From positions 45,695 to 109,694 of the forward strand of contig NZ_BDBB01000004.1 of the NCBI RefSeq assembly GCF_001612765.1: a stretch of 64,000 nt of DNA, written 5' to 3'. Shown here piece by piece: positions 26,024 to 35,397 of this stretch. The DNA comes from Nocardia arthritidis NBRC 100137 (lineage in GTDB: Bacteria > Actinomycetota > Actinomycetes > Mycobacteriales > Mycobacteriaceae). The translations under genes and the position numbers were made by a program. Numbering within the stretch: the stretch's first letter is position 1; each line of letters opens with the position of its first letter. Under the pieces are notes generated by a model. The model worked only from the letters and a program-made list of their open reading frames with translations. It did no database searches and was not told the DNA's origin.

Positions 26024-26057
26024 TGATCATACATACGACGACACCTGTGTATGATCA
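26024..26057. promoter_or_regulatory. TetR operator, 10-bp inverted repeat
   Basis: TGATCATACA (26024-26033) and TGTATGATCA (26048-26057) form a perfect 10-bp inverted repeat with a 14-bp spacer, between the divergent PF10118 and tetR genes. The arms are AT-rich against the surrounding GC-rich DNA. Confidence 0.7.
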
Positions 26058-26190
26058 GAATCGATGCTCGAATCGCAGGAGGGTCGACGCCACCGCATTG
26101 TGATACCGTCGGTCCCTTGATCAGGGGTGTCGGCAGGCTTTCTGATCAGCGGGTTCGCAAACGACAGGCGTCGAGTCGAGGAAGCGGGCA

Positions 26191-26811
26191 GTGGCAGGAA
26201 GGCGCGGGTGGGGCGGGAGCCCGCCGAGAGACGACGAGGAAGCGACTCGTCGCATAGTCGCCGCCGCCGTCGACCTGATCGGCCGGACGGGGTCGGAGAT
26301 CAGCATCGCCGATGTCGCGGAGTCGCTGGGCGTCATCCGGCAAACGGTCTACCGATACTTTCCCAGTGCCGATGCGCTGATGACGGCCGCGGCGATCGCG
26401 TCGGTCGACAGTTTCCTCGATCGGCTGGCACGACACGTCAGCGGTATCGAGGACGCGGTGGAAGCGATGACAGAGGGAGTGGTGTACACCCTGGCCGAGG
26501 TGCGTCGAACACCTCATCTCGGCATCCTGCTGTCGAGTACCTACTCGAACGTCCACCCCGAAAGCTTGACGTCCGAAGAGGCGCAAGCCTTCGGAATGAC
26601 GATGATCAAACGCTTCGACGTCGATTGGGAGCGGTACGGCTACGACGACGAGTCGCTGCACGAGCTCGTCGAATACGTCCTGCGGACGATGCAGTCGTTC
26701 TTCATTTCCCCCGGCAATCCACCCCGCGGCGAGGAGGATCTGCGGCGGTATCTACGACGCTGGATGGGCGCTGCGATCATCGCCCAGCTGAAGCCGTCCG
26801 CAAGCGTCTAG
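26191..26811 (+). CDS. TetR family transcriptional regulator
   Basis: 206 aa, GTG start. HTH at about 36-56 (ISIADVAESLGVIRQTVYRY), then a C-terminal domain with EEDLRRYLRRWM. It presumably represses the divergent PF10118/membrane-protein operon through the 26024-26057 repeat. The start is 134 bp past the operator, so its own transcript has a sizeable leader or a closer promoter that I cannot define. Confidence 0.87.
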   Translation: MAGRRGWGGSPPRDDEEATRRIVAAAVDLIGRTGSEISIADVAESLGVIRQTVYRYFPSADALMTAAAIASVDSFLDRLARHVSGIEDAVEAMTEGVVYTLAEVRRTPHLGILLSSTYSNVHPESLTSEEAQAFGMTMIKRFDVDWERYGYDDESLHELVEYVLRTMQSFFISPGNPPRGEEDLRRYLRRWMGAAIIAQLKPSASV

Positions 26812-26883
26812 CGCCGCTGGGTGGCACCCTCGGGCGTGGCCGCGTCACACGCGCTTGCTGTGCCGGCGGGGGAGATGCGGCGA

Positions 26884-27240
26884 TCAGGTCGCGTTGTCCA
26901 GCCGCACCTTCACGAGCACCCGGCCGCGTTCGTCGCGCTGCGCTACCGCGTGCCCGTGCCGCTGAGCGCCGTCGAGCCGCAGCGTGATCGGGCCGCCCTC
27001 GTCCAGAAAGTTCCGCCACCAAGATTTCTTGTCCGGCATGGCGACCCCGATGACGAGTTCGTCTCCCTTGCGCCGGTAGTTGACCGGTGTGCTGAACGTC
27101 CGCCCTGATCGCCGCCCCACATAGGTGATCACCACGAATCCCTTGCCCAGCAGCTGCCCGAGCAGCGGCACGTCGAGGAGGGAAGCCACCCCGGCGTTCA
27201 GCGCTCCCACGGTGCGCCCCAGCGCCGTCTTCGGTTCCAC
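26884..27240 (-). CDS. Nitroreductase/quinone reductase family (DDN-like) protein
   Basis: 118 aa from GTG 27240, chosen because AGGAGG lies 6 bases upstream; the frame is open to 27279. It carries the family pattern VVITYVGRRSGRTFSTPVNY, then GDELVIGVAMPDKKSWWRNF. Members are small F420- or flavin-binding proteins (PF04075). Cofactor use here is not proven. Convergent with the TetR at 26191. Confidence 0.8.
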   Translation of the reverse strand: MEPKTALGRTVGALNAGVASLLDVPLLGQLLGKGFVVITYVGRRSGRTFSTPVNYRRKGDELVIGVAMPDKKSWWRNFLDEGGPITLRLDGAQRHGHAVAQRDERGRVLVKVRLDNAT

Positions 27241-27498
27241 AACGTCCTCCTGGCCGGTCCCGCGGACAAATCCGAACACGCCACTCTAACCGCCACACCG
27301 GTTCTCGGCCGTGCCGGCGGGTGGACCGTTCGGTCGACGTGCCCTCACCCGGGTCCGGAATTTCGTTTTCCGACGCTCGAGTTCTGGTTGGAGGCAGGAT
27401 CCGTCCGTTGCTCGGCTCCTCGGCGGAACGCGCCGTGATACTCGTGCACGACCGTCCCTACGACGGCTGAAGGGTTCACGCGCAGAAGGGAATTCCCC

Positions 27499-28722
27499 AT
27501 GACAACCAGCCTGCCCGCATTTCCCGCACCGGACGAGGATCTGCTGGACACCTGCATCCGGCTCCGGGAGATCGCGCCGGTGGTCGAGGTGGCGTTTCCC
27601 GGCGGCGTGCCCGCCTACCTGGCGCTGACGCACGACGCGGTGCGCGAGATCCTCGCCGGGGACAACAAGACGTTCGCCCGGGATCCCAAGCACTGGCCGG
27701 CCCTGTACGACGGTTCCATTCCGGAGGACTGGCCCCTGCGCGCCATCGTGCAGGGCGATCATTTGTCCACCAAGGACGGCGACGACCATCGGCGGCTTCG
27801 CGGCCTGATCAGCAAGGCATTCACCCCTGGCCGGGTGCAGGCGCTGGAGCCGCGGGTCCAAGAGATCATCGACCGGTTGCTGGATGAGGTCGTGGCCGCC
27901 GGTGACGGCGTCGACCTGGTGCCCACCTTCACCGAAGCGCTGCCGATGGCGGTGATCTGCGAACTGTTCGGCGTGCCGGAGCGCGAGCGGGATCGACTGC
28001 GGCGCTGGACCGCGACTCTGCTGGCGCACACCACTGCGCCCGAAGAGGCGTTCGCCACGCAGAACGCGCTCATGCTGTACCTGTACGAATTGGCGGATCG
28101 CAAGCAGCAGCAACCCGGTGAGGACCTGACCACGGGACTGGTGCAAGCCCGCGACGAGGGCGACAAGCTGACCGCCGAGGAACTGGTCGCGGTCCTGTGG
28201 ATCATGCTGGTCGCCGGCCACGAAACCACTGTGCACATGCTCGGATACGCCATCTTGGCGCTGTCGCGACACCCCGATCAGCTCGCCCTGGCCAAGGCCG
28301 AGAATCGCTGGGCCGACGTGGTCGAAGAGACTGTGCGATACCGGCATTCGGTGATGATGACCAGCTGGCGGTTCACGTTGACCGACGTCACGGTGGCCGG
28401 CGTGTCCATTCCCAAGGGCAAGGCGGTCGGCGTCGCCTACCAGGCCTGTGGGATCGATCCCGCCGAATACGGCGAGACCGCGAACGAATTCGACATCACC
28501 CGCGAGCAGCGGGGCGGACATCTCGGGTTCGGCCACGGACCGCGTTACTGCATCGGCGCGGGCCTGGCCCGTCTGGAGGGCAGGCTCGCGCTCGCCTCGC
28601 TCTACCGGAGGCTGCCGGACCTCGAGCTCGCCATCGACCCCGCCGATATTCCGTACTCGCCGTCCTTCTTCACCATCGGTCCGCTGTCCGTGCCGGTCAA
28701 ACTGGGTGGCGGAGCGCGGTAG
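27499..28722 (+). CDS. Cytochrome P450
   Basis: 407 aa, complete. I-helix AGHETT at about residues 240-245; K-helix EETVRYR; heme-binding loop GFGHGPRYCIGAGLAR with the Cys thiolate near residue 351. The sequence resembles class I bacterial P450s of the CYP107-like group, cytoplasmic and dependent on separate ferredoxin and reductase. No ferredoxin gene is adjacent. Substrate unknown. The ATG has AGAAGGGAA upstream. A short hairpin (28712-28727) lies at its convergent end. Confidence 0.95.
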   Translation: MTTSLPAFPAPDEDLLDTCIRLREIAPVVEVAFPGGVPAYLALTHDAVREILAGDNKTFARDPKHWPALYDGSIPEDWPLRAIVQGDHLSTKDGDDHRRLRGLISKAFTPGRVQALEPRVQEIIDRLLDEVVAAGDGVDLVPTFTEALPMAVICELFGVPERERDRLRRWTATLLAHTTAPEEAFATQNALMLYLYELADRKQQQPGEDLTTGLVQARDEGDKLTAEELVAVLWIMLVAGHETTVHMLGYAILALSRHPDQLALAKAENRWADVVEETVRYRHSVMMTSWRFTLTDVTVAGVSIPKGKAVGVAYQACGIDPAEYGETANEFDITREQRGGHLGFGHGPRYCIGAGLARLEGRLALASLYRRLPDLELAIDPADIPYSPSFFTIGPLSVPVKLGGGAR

Positions 28723-28725
28723 CGC

Positions 28726-29382
28726 TCACCCGAGGACGAAAGGGAGCCGCGCGGCCAGCTCGTCCAGTTCGGCCTTCTGCGTCTCGGTCGGCGCCCGTCG
28801 ACCGGTGCCGATCAGCAGCGCGTCGGTGTCGGAGAACGAGAGGGGGAACGCGGCCCCGGCGATCTTCTCCAGCATCGCGCGTGACCGGCCGAGACCCTCC
28901 GCGGGCGGCTCGGTCGCGGCAGGGAGGTGCGCGATCAGATCGAGGTGGTGCAAGGTGCTCTCCAGGACGTACGCGCACAGGTAGTCGCCCGCGGTGAGGA
29001 CCTCATCGCGGGTGCCGACCCGCAGGTCGGGGTCTGCGAGGCGGGCCGCGCGCCCGGCGGCCGCGCCGACGTCCTCGAAGTGAATTTTCAGCAACCGCGG
29101 CTCCCGGTACGCCGCGGCCAGCCGCACGATCAGCGCGTCGAGCGGGTCGTCGCCGGTCGGCGCCGTATCGGCCACCTCCCAGTAGGTCACCGCGTCGCGC
29201 GTCGGTTCGGCTTCGGCAGGGGTCACGAGGGTGATCAGGATGTCCTGGGCGTCGATGATCAGGTGGCACACCAGGTCTCGCACGAGCCAGCCGGTGCAGC
29301 CGGACGGCTGCGCGAAATCCTCGTTCGAAAGGTCGGCGACCGCCGTGCGCAACGCTGTCCAGGAGCGTGAGAAGTCATCCAC
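28726..29382 (-). CDS. Mycothiol-dependent maleylpyruvate isomerase-like (DinB fold) protein
   Basis: 218 aa from GTG 29382, where similarity begins (VDDFSRSWTALRTAVADL); the frame extends upstream to 29532 without similarity. WLVRDLVCHLIIDAQD and LHHLDLIAHLP carry the metal-binding His residues of the DinB/MDMPI N-terminal domain. Such proteins often use mycothiol, the thiol of actinobacteria. Reaction not predictable. Confidence 0.78.
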   Translation of the reverse strand: MDDFSRSWTALRTAVADLSNEDFAQPSGCTGWLVRDLVCHLIIDAQDILITLVTPAEAEPTRDAVTYWEVADTAPTGDDPLDALIVRLAAAYREPRLLKIHFEDVGAAAGRAARLADPDLRVGTRDEVLTAGDYLCAYVLESTLHHLDLIAHLPAATEPPAEGLGRSRAMLEKIAGAAFPLSFSDTDALLIGTGRRAPTETQKAELDELAARLPFVLG

Positions 29383-29642
29383 GGCCCGGAAGCTAGCAGT
29401 GCGCGGCGCGGCCCGCGACGAATTCGGCGCTCCGGGCTCGCCGAGTGGCCGAGACCGGTAGCTCGCGGCGGAAGGCGCGGCCATCATATTTGCGGCCGGG
29501 TAGTCGAATCTTGCAACGTTTTCGCAGGTCATCGGCCTGTTGCGAACAAGGAACGCATCAGCGATTCCTGGGACAACTGATCACATGCCGTGTCACGCTG
29601 CTGCGGTCCGCAAATTCGCAGCAAACTGGCACGGAAGGATCG

Positions 29643-31454
29643 ATGACGTCTATGTCGCAAGGAGATCCGATCGTCGGGACGACGTCCGAACAGCTCTCGC
29701 GGATCGCCGTCGAGGGAGCATGGGACGCTCGGGGGCAGGTCCGCCCGGAAGCGGTGCAGTTCGCATCGAACCTGGTGACCGCGGTCCGGAAACGCAGTGG
29801 CGAGGGGCTGGTGCCCGACGACGTGGCGGACCTGGTGAGCCGGGCGCTGAACGTTGCCGTGCCGACGTTTCCACGCATCGAGGCGTCGGATGGGGTCGGG
29901 CTGTCGGCGCACATGCTGCGGCAGACAACCACCCGGCCGTGCCCGCTGGTGGTCGTTCCCGCCGGATGGACACCGTTCGGGTGGCCGTTGTTCGAGTACG
30001 CCTACCTCGTGCTGGCCGCCAAGGGTTATCACGTGCTGGCCTACACCCCACGCGGCATCGGCCTGTCCGCCCTGCCGGGGACGAACATACCGTGGTTCGG
30101 CACGTCCGAAGGCACGGTCGACGTGGCCGGTCCGCGGGATCGGGTGGACGGTTCCACGGTGCTGACTTACGCGATCGATGAGCTGGCCCCCAGCCGCGTC
30201 GCCTTCATGGGCGAGTCGTACGGCTCGGGCATCAGCCAGATCGTGGCCGCGCACGACCCACGAGTGAACGTCGTCGTCGCCCTGAGCACCTGGGGCAACC
30301 TCGCCACCAGCATGTACGACAACGGCACCCGCCACCTCAGGGCGGTCGAAGCGCTGATCGGGTTGACCGGCGGAGCCAAAGAGGACAAGTTCGACGACGA
30401 GGCGCTGGAGATCCTGGCGAAATTCGCCGAGGGCGACGACATGGACCCGGTGGTCGATTGGGGCACCGAACGCGCTCCGGAAAGTTACGTCGGTTCCCTC
30501 GCGGTTCCGACCTTCTTCTCGAACACCTGGCACGAGGGCCTTTTCCCGGTCAACCAGGTTCTGGAGACCTTCGAGAAAATCCCGGGCCGGAAACGGTTGA
30601 ACATGTGGATCGGCGACCATGCCGCGCCGGAAGGTCCCGGCTTGATCGCTCCGCCCGCGGCCGGTGCCGGGCCGAACGTGCCGCTGCTCGAGGCGTACGC
30701 CTGGCTCGATCACTACCTCAAGGACGAGCAGAACGGTGTCGACGGGTGGCCGGAGATCAGCAATCAGGTCATGTTCACCTACGTGACCACGCCGGCCTCC
30801 GGGAACGATCAGAACGTGATCATCGAGCCGGCGCGCCGCGAGGAGAAGGCGTCGTGGGCCGACGTCACGACCGACGGCGAATCACTGGCCCTGACCGATG
30901 AGCGCGAGGGTGGAGACGGCGCGCTGAGCCCCGACGTCGCTTCCGGATGGGAACGCAGTTTCATCGTGGGCGAGCAGCCCGAGGTCGTCGCCATGGACAA
31001 GCTCATGGTGACCGGCCAGGAGGAGTGGGCGGGCAACCCGAAGATCTACCGGACCGCCGAGATCGACCGCACCCACGCCCTGGTCTGGTCGACGGGGCCG
31101 CTACTGGCGGCGCGCGATGGCGCAGCGCGGCAGATTCGCGGGATCCCCCGGCTCCAGGTGACCGTGGACAGCACCGACGAATCGGCGACCGTGGTGGCCT
31201 ACCTGCTCGATGTCGACGAGCACGGTTCGGCGACGATCGTCACGCACGAGCCGAAGACCATCGAGTCGGACCTGCCCGCCACCGTCTCGTGGGAGTTGCA
31301 GGCGGCCGCCTACGACGTGCCGGACGGTCACCGGTTGATGCTGGTCATCGACGGCCTGGATCCCTTCTATTCCAGCGCCAACAGCGTCGGCGCACGGATC
31401 ACCATCAGTTCCCCGGATGGCGCTCCCTCCTGCCTGGAGTTGCCGCTCGGCTGA
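29643..31454 (+). CDS. CocE/NonD family alpha/beta-hydrolase
   Basis: 603 aa from ATG 29643 with GGAAGG at 29634-29639; the frame is open upstream to 29445 without similarity. An alpha/beta-hydrolase (S15/CocE) domain has VVVPAGWTPFGWPLFEYAY, YTPRGIGLS and the nucleophile motif GESYGSG. A C-terminal jelly-roll (PepX_C) domain starts around residue 400. Members cleave amide or ester bonds (for example cocaine esterase, X-Pro peptidases). No signal peptide is visible. Substrate unknown. Confidence 0.88.
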   Translation: MTSMSQGDPIVGTTSEQLSRIAVEGAWDARGQVRPEAVQFASNLVTAVRKRSGEGLVPDDVADLVSRALNVAVPTFPRIEASDGVGLSAHMLRQTTTRPCPLVVVPAGWTPFGWPLFEYAYLVLAAKGYHVLAYTPRGIGLSALPGTNIPWFGTSEGTVDVAGPRDRVDGSTVLTYAIDELAPSRVAFMGESYGSGISQIVAAHDPRVNVVVALSTWGNLATSMYDNGTRHLRAVEALIGLTGGAKEDKFDDEALEILAKFAEGDDMDPVVDWGTERAPESYVGSLAVPTFFSNTWHEGLFPVNQVLETFEKIPGRKRLNMWIGDHAAPEGPGLIAPPAAGAGPNVPLLEAYAWLDHYLKDEQNGVDGWPEISNQVMFTYVTTPASGNDQNVIIEPARREEKASWADVTTDGESLALTDEREGGDGALSPDVASGWERSFIVGEQPEVVAMDKLMVTGQEEWAGNPKIYRTAEIDRTHALVWSTGPLLAARDGAARQIRGIPRLQVTVDSTDESATVVAYLLDVDEHGSATIVTHEPKTIESDLPATVSWELQAAAYDVPDGHRLMLVIDGLDPFYSSANSVGARITISSPDGAPSCLELPLG

Positions 31455-31463
31455 CCGCTGCGC

Positions 31464-31495
31464 GTGGCCCGGGACAGCCCTCGGTTCCGGGCCAC
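31464..31495 (+). terminator. Terminator hairpin after the CocE-type gene
   Basis: GTGGCCCGG (31464-31472) and CCGGGCCAC (31487-31495) form a perfect 9-bp stem with a 14-base loop, starting 10 bp past the stop. Confidence 0.55.
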
Positions 31496-31634
31496 GTCCG
31501 AGGTGACGGCCGGGGGAGTCCCGTGCCATCGGCGGTCGAGCGGTCGATCGCAGCACCGCCGGGAGCCGGAGTCGGACGCGACCGGCATCGGTCGCAGCGG
31601 CCCGGGCGCGTGGCCGGCTCGGTAGTCTGCAGAG

Positions 31635-32318
31635 GTGTCCGCCGCGCCTGCCGACGCCGACGCACCGATCGTTCCGGTGCGAGACGGAGTGTTCTTCACG
31701 CTTCCGGCGGCATTGCCGCGCGGTCGGCACAATCTGGGGCGCGAGCAGGTGATGGCCGCCCAGCGGGAACGGCTGCTGGCCGCGGTCACCGAATTGCTCG
31801 CCGCTCGCGGTTACGCCGGATTCGGGCCCACCGACGTCGCGAAGCGGGCCGGCGTCTCGCTGGCGGCCTTCTACGACGCGTTCGCCAACAAGGACGAATG
31901 TGTCTTCGCGGGATACGACCGCTTCATCCAGGTGCTGCTGACCCAACTGACCGGCGCTGACATCAGGGGCCGAGACCGCCGGTCCATCGTCGCCGACGCG
32001 CTCGGTCGGTACCTTCGCTCCTTGCAGAACGACCTGGTCGTCGCTCGCGCCTACCAGGTGGAGATCGACGCGCTCGGGCCTGCGGTGCGGCGGCGCAGAC
32101 GGCGCTCGATCCGGCTGTTCGCCGAGTTCATTCGCGGTCTGGTGCAGGCCGCGACCGGCAATCGGCAACCATTGCTGTCCGTCACGGCTTACATGGGCGT
32201 GGTCTACGCCGTTCGCCAACTCACCGCCGACGCGCTCGACGAGTCGGACGCACCGGATCTGCCCGCGCTCAGCGCCGACCTGGAACCCTGGCTCACCGAT
32301 CTCTTCCGCGAACGCTGA
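31635..32318 (+). CDS. TetR family transcriptional regulator
   Basis: 227 aa, GTG start. An unusual N-terminal extension of about 35 residues precedes the HTH (FGPTDVAKRAGVSLAAFYDA, about 63-82), as in TetR proteins with long leaders. The C-terminal half is Arg-rich (VRRRRRRSIRLF). No divergent partner; the target is unknown. It stands at the left edge of the stress island. Confidence 0.85.
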   Translation: MSAAPADADAPIVPVRDGVFFTLPAALPRGRHNLGREQVMAAQRERLLAAVTELLAARGYAGFGPTDVAKRAGVSLAAFYDAFANKDECVFAGYDRFIQVLLTQLTGADIRGRDRRSIVADALGRYLRSLQNDLVVARAYQVEIDALGPAVRRRRRRSIRLFAEFIRGLVQAATGNRQPLLSVTAYMGVVYAVRQLTADALDESDAPDLPALSADLEPWLTDLFRER

Positions 32319-32479
32319 GGCGACCGCGTCGCCGGCTTGACACGACAGTCACCGTCCCTCAGCATTGGCGTAAATAATTTTACTCCGATACCTGCCCCGC
32401 ATCCGCGTGGCCGCAGCCGAATGTCCGATACCGCCGTCGTCGTTCGCGACGGATGCCTGTCGTCGAAAATGACCATCGA

Positions 32480-33778
32480 ATGGCCGTAACAATCGCACTT
32501 TTCACGCGTGACCTGCGCGTGCACGACAATCCAGCCCTACTGGCCGCGGTGCGCGAGGGTGCCGGGGTGGTTCCGCTCTTCGTCGTCGACGACCGGATCG
32601 TCGGCAGTGCCCACCCGGCCGGGAACCAGCTGCGCTTTCTCTCCGCCGCGCTGGCCGAACTGGATGCCGAACTGCGCTGCGCCGGAGGGCAACTGGTGAT
32701 CCGGCACGGTGACTATGTCGACGCGGTGGATCGGGTGGCGGCACAGGTGCACGCCGACAGCGTCCACATCGCCGACGACGCCACCTGGTACGGCCGGTGC
32801 CGAGCACGAGCGCTGCGCGAACGGCTGGCGCGACGCAGCTGCCTACTGCACACCCATTCCGCCACCCTCACCGCCGTCGATCCGTTCGATTGCGCCTCGG
32901 GCGGACCGAACGACCCGGTTCCGGACTTCGCTACCTACTTTCGCCGGTGGCTGGAGGTTCCCAAGCGGCGTCCGCTGGACACGCCCACCGAGTTGATCGT
33001 CCCGCGCGTCGACAGTGATCCCGTACCGAAGTTCGACGAACTCGGCGACGCCGCTGTCTCACCGCAACTGGCCGTCGGCGGCGAGATCACGGGTCGCGCG
33101 CTGTGGCGGGGCTGCACCACCGACCGGAAACAAACACGCGACCCCTCCAGCGGCGATCTTACGCGGGAGGGATGTTCCCGGCTGTCGCCCTACCTGCATT
33201 TCGGTTGCCTGTCCGCGGCGGAGATGGTGTATCGCACCGACATGGCGACGGCGGACGGACGCGCCTTCGTCCGTCTGCTCGCCCGGCGCGATTTCCGGCT
33301 CCAGTTCCTCGCCGCCCGCGCCGGTATCGCGCGGTCCGGTGACCGCCCACGTGATCGACAGGCGCACGATCCGGTCGCAGCCCGTGCCTGGTGCGACGGC
33401 CGTACCGGATACCCGATCGTCGACGCGGGCATGCGGCAATTGGCCGCGCAGGGATGGATGCCGGAACGCGCCCGGGCGATCGCCGCCGGTTTCCTCACCA
33501 CGACGCTGCGGGTGGACTGGCGAGTCGGCGCCGACCATTTCCGGCGGTGGCTGCTCGATGCCGACGCAGCGAGCGACCGCTGCACCTGGCAGCAGGCGGG
33601 ACGTCTGTACCGGGGAGCTCTCGGCACGGCCGAACGCTACGACCCGCACGGTAACTATGTGCGGCGCTGGATACCGGAACTGGCTTCGCTGCCGGGTTCG
33701 GAGATCCATCGTCCGTGGCGCCATAGCGTGCCGACCTCGGTCTATCCCGCTCCCATCACGGGCACCACCAGCAACTGA
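32480..33778 (+). CDS. Divergent deoxyribodipyrimidine photolyase/cryptochrome-family protein
   Basis: 432 aa from ATG 32480. The photolyase N-terminal antenna domain (ALFTRDLRVHDNPALLAA, VPLFVVDDRIVG) and the FAD-binding domain (CSRLSPYLHFG, CDGRTGYPIVDAGMRQLAAQ, DPHGNYVRRW) are clear. Several FAD-pocket positions differ from class I CPD photolyases: GWMHNR is GWMPER, the DGDxAxN loop is DADAAS, and the NGGWQW tract reads DRCTWQQ. The PYFRIFNP segment is missing. It may repair DNA with altered flavin chemistry or act as a cryptochrome-like sensor. Confidence 0.85.
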   Translation: MAVTIALFTRDLRVHDNPALLAAVREGAGVVPLFVVDDRIVGSAHPAGNQLRFLSAALAELDAELRCAGGQLVIRHGDYVDAVDRVAAQVHADSVHIADDATWYGRCRARALRERLARRSCLLHTHSATLTAVDPFDCASGGPNDPVPDFATYFRRWLEVPKRRPLDTPTELIVPRVDSDPVPKFDELGDAAVSPQLAVGGEITGRALWRGCTTDRKQTRDPSSGDLTREGCSRLSPYLHFGCLSAAEMVYRTDMATADGRAFVRLLARRDFRLQFLAARAGIARSGDRPRDRQAHDPVAARAWCDGRTGYPIVDAGMRQLAAQGWMPERARAIAAGFLTTTLRVDWRVGADHFRRWLLDADAASDRCTWQQAGRLYRGALGTAERYDPHGNYVRRWIPELASLPGSEIHRPWRHSVPTSVYPAPITGTTSN

Positions 33779-33793
33779 CCGGCCGGTCCCGCG

Positions 33794-33818
33794 GTTTCGC
33801 GTGCTCGCTGCCGGGTAC
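33794..33818 (+). promoter_or_regulatory. SigB/SigF-like promoter before the hemerythrin gene
   Basis: GTTT (33794-33797), 15 bases, GGGTAC (33813-33818) fits the stress-sigma pattern GTTT-N14-16-GGGTAT known for SigF/SigB-type factors, about 57 bp before the ATG. Confidence 0.5.
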
Positions 33819-33874
33819 CGCCGCGACGGACGTAGTTCGTCAGCCCGACTCGAGAGCCCGAGGGGAGATCAACT

Positions 33875-34438
33875 ATGGCAACCACGATCGACTCCACCAC
33901 CGACGCGATCGATTTCCTCATCCATCAGCACGGCCGGATCAAGCAACTGTTCATCGAGACCGCCGACACCTCCGACCCGGTGGAGCGGGAGAGCAAGTTC
34001 TTCGAATTGCGACGCCTGCTCGCCGTGCACGAGACCGCCGAAGAAGAGATCATCCACCCGCGCGCCCGGCGTGAGATCGGTGATGGCGCGTCCATCGTCG
34101 ACGCACGGCTGGAAGAGGAGAACAAGGCGAAAAAACAGCTCGCCGAGATGGAATCGCTCGACATCAGCTCGATGGAATTCCAGGTGCGGCTGGCGAAGCT
34201 GCGTGCAGCGGTGCTGGCGCATGCCGACCACGAAGAACGGGAGGAATTCACTCGGCTGCGCGAGGAACTCGACGACGAAGCCCTGCGACGATTGTGTAAG
34301 GCGGTCGAACTCGCCGAGACGATGGCGCCGACCCGGCCGCATCCCGGCGTGGAATCGGCGACCGCGAACGTGCTGGTCGGTCCGTTCGCCGCGATGATGG
34401 ACCGGGCCAAAGACATGATCAGCAAGCCGCGGCACTGA
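33875..34438 (+). CDS. Hemerythrin HHE-domain protein
   Basis: 187 aa. A single four-helix hemerythrin domain: FLIHQHGRIKQLF, LLAVHETAEEEIIHP, and AVLAHADHEEREEF supply the His/Glu di-iron ligands. A C-terminal tail (MAPTRPHPG onward) is typical of actinobacterial members. Possible roles are O2/NO sensing, iron handling or oxidative stress. It has a stress-sigma-type promoter and sits among other stress genes. AGGGGAG lies upstream of the ATG. Confidence 0.92.
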   Translation: MATTIDSTTDAIDFLIHQHGRIKQLFIETADTSDPVERESKFFELRRLLAVHETAEEEIIHPRARREIGDGASIVDARLEEENKAKKQLAEMESLDISSMEFQVRLAKLRAAVLAHADHEEREEFTRLREELDDEALRRLCKAVELAETMAPTRPHPGVESATANVLVGPFAAMMDRAKDMISKPRH

Positions 34439-34524
34439 TCCCGACGAATGCCCGCGGCGTGCGGCCCCGAAGTGCCGCGCGCCGCGTCGTCGGACGCCCG
34501 ACTGCCCGTCAGGCCCGTCGCAGG

Positions 34525-35280
34525 TCAGTCCGGGATGTGCAGTTCATGGGTGAACGGTTTGGTGCCTTGGACCGCGGGCTCGCCTTCCGGGTTGGTCTCG
34601 GCGCCGTGATTGACTCGCTCGTCGGAGTCGAGCCATTCGGTGACCGGATTATCGATGTAGCGCCATTCCGTGCCCGCGGGCCACGGTCCCTGTCCTTCGT
34701 TCCAGGGGCCGCGGGCGCTCGCGGCGCCGTTGGACATGTTGAACGCGACATTCTGGAACCGGTCGTCGCCGGGCAGTGCTCCCGGCGGGAAGTTGACCGG
34801 CAGTTCGTTCAGCGCCGCGGTGAACTGCTGGAAGTGCGCGATCTCGCGGGTCATCAAGAACGAAAGCGTGTCCTGCACACCGGGATCGTCGGTGAATTGC
34901 TTGAGATACTCGTAGACGATCTTGGCGCGAGACTCCGCCGCGAGATTGCTGCGCAGGTCGACCGAGGGTTCGCCGTTGGCGTCGACGTACGAACCCGACC
35001 ACGGCACGCCCGCGGCGTTCGTGACCACGGGCCCGCCGCCGCTCAGCGCGAAGTACAACGGATTGGCCGCGGCCTGATGGATCACCTGGTTACGTCCGTC
35101 GGACGTGGACACCATCGGCATCCAGTCGCACCGCTCGTTGGCTTGCTTCAGATCGTCGTTGAGCCCGTCGAGCAGCATGGTGATCATGGCGCCGACGATC
35201 TCGAGGTGACTGAGTTCCTCGGTGGCGATGTCCATGAACAGGTCGTAGGTTTTCGGATGCTTACCGCGCAGCAGGAACGG
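34525..35280 (-). pseudogene. Manganese catalase, N-terminally truncated
   Basis: From an internal ATG at 35235, 236 aa match the manganese catalase C-terminal three quarters: MDIATEELSHLEIVGAMI, then REIAHFQQFTAALNELP. Catalase-like sequence continues upstream of that ATG (PFLLRGKHPKTYDLF) to about 35280 and then stops. The roughly 60 N-terminal residues that hold the first Mn ligands (the GQFGEM region) are absent. The remaining frame cannot make the complete di-Mn site. A SigF-like promoter lies just upstream at 35318-35341, suggesting a deletion between promoter and coding region. Two further deletion-damaged genes follow. Confidence 0.8.
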
Positions 35281-35317
35281 ATGCGTTACGTGTTCGCCGG
35301 CGACGATACGGGCTCCG

Positions 35318-35341
35318 ATACCCGGTCGTTCGCAACGACAC
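35318..35341 (-). promoter_or_regulatory. SigB/SigF-like promoter before truncated Mn-catalase
   Basis: On the reverse strand GTGT (35338-35341), 14 bases, GGGTAT (35318-35323). It points into the truncated catalase gene, 38 bp ahead of the first recognisable catalase codons. Confidence 0.5.
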
Positions 35342-35397
35342 GAGCGGCGGAAAGGGGCACAGCACTGTGTCGCTTTCGGTCACGGGCGGTGACGCCG

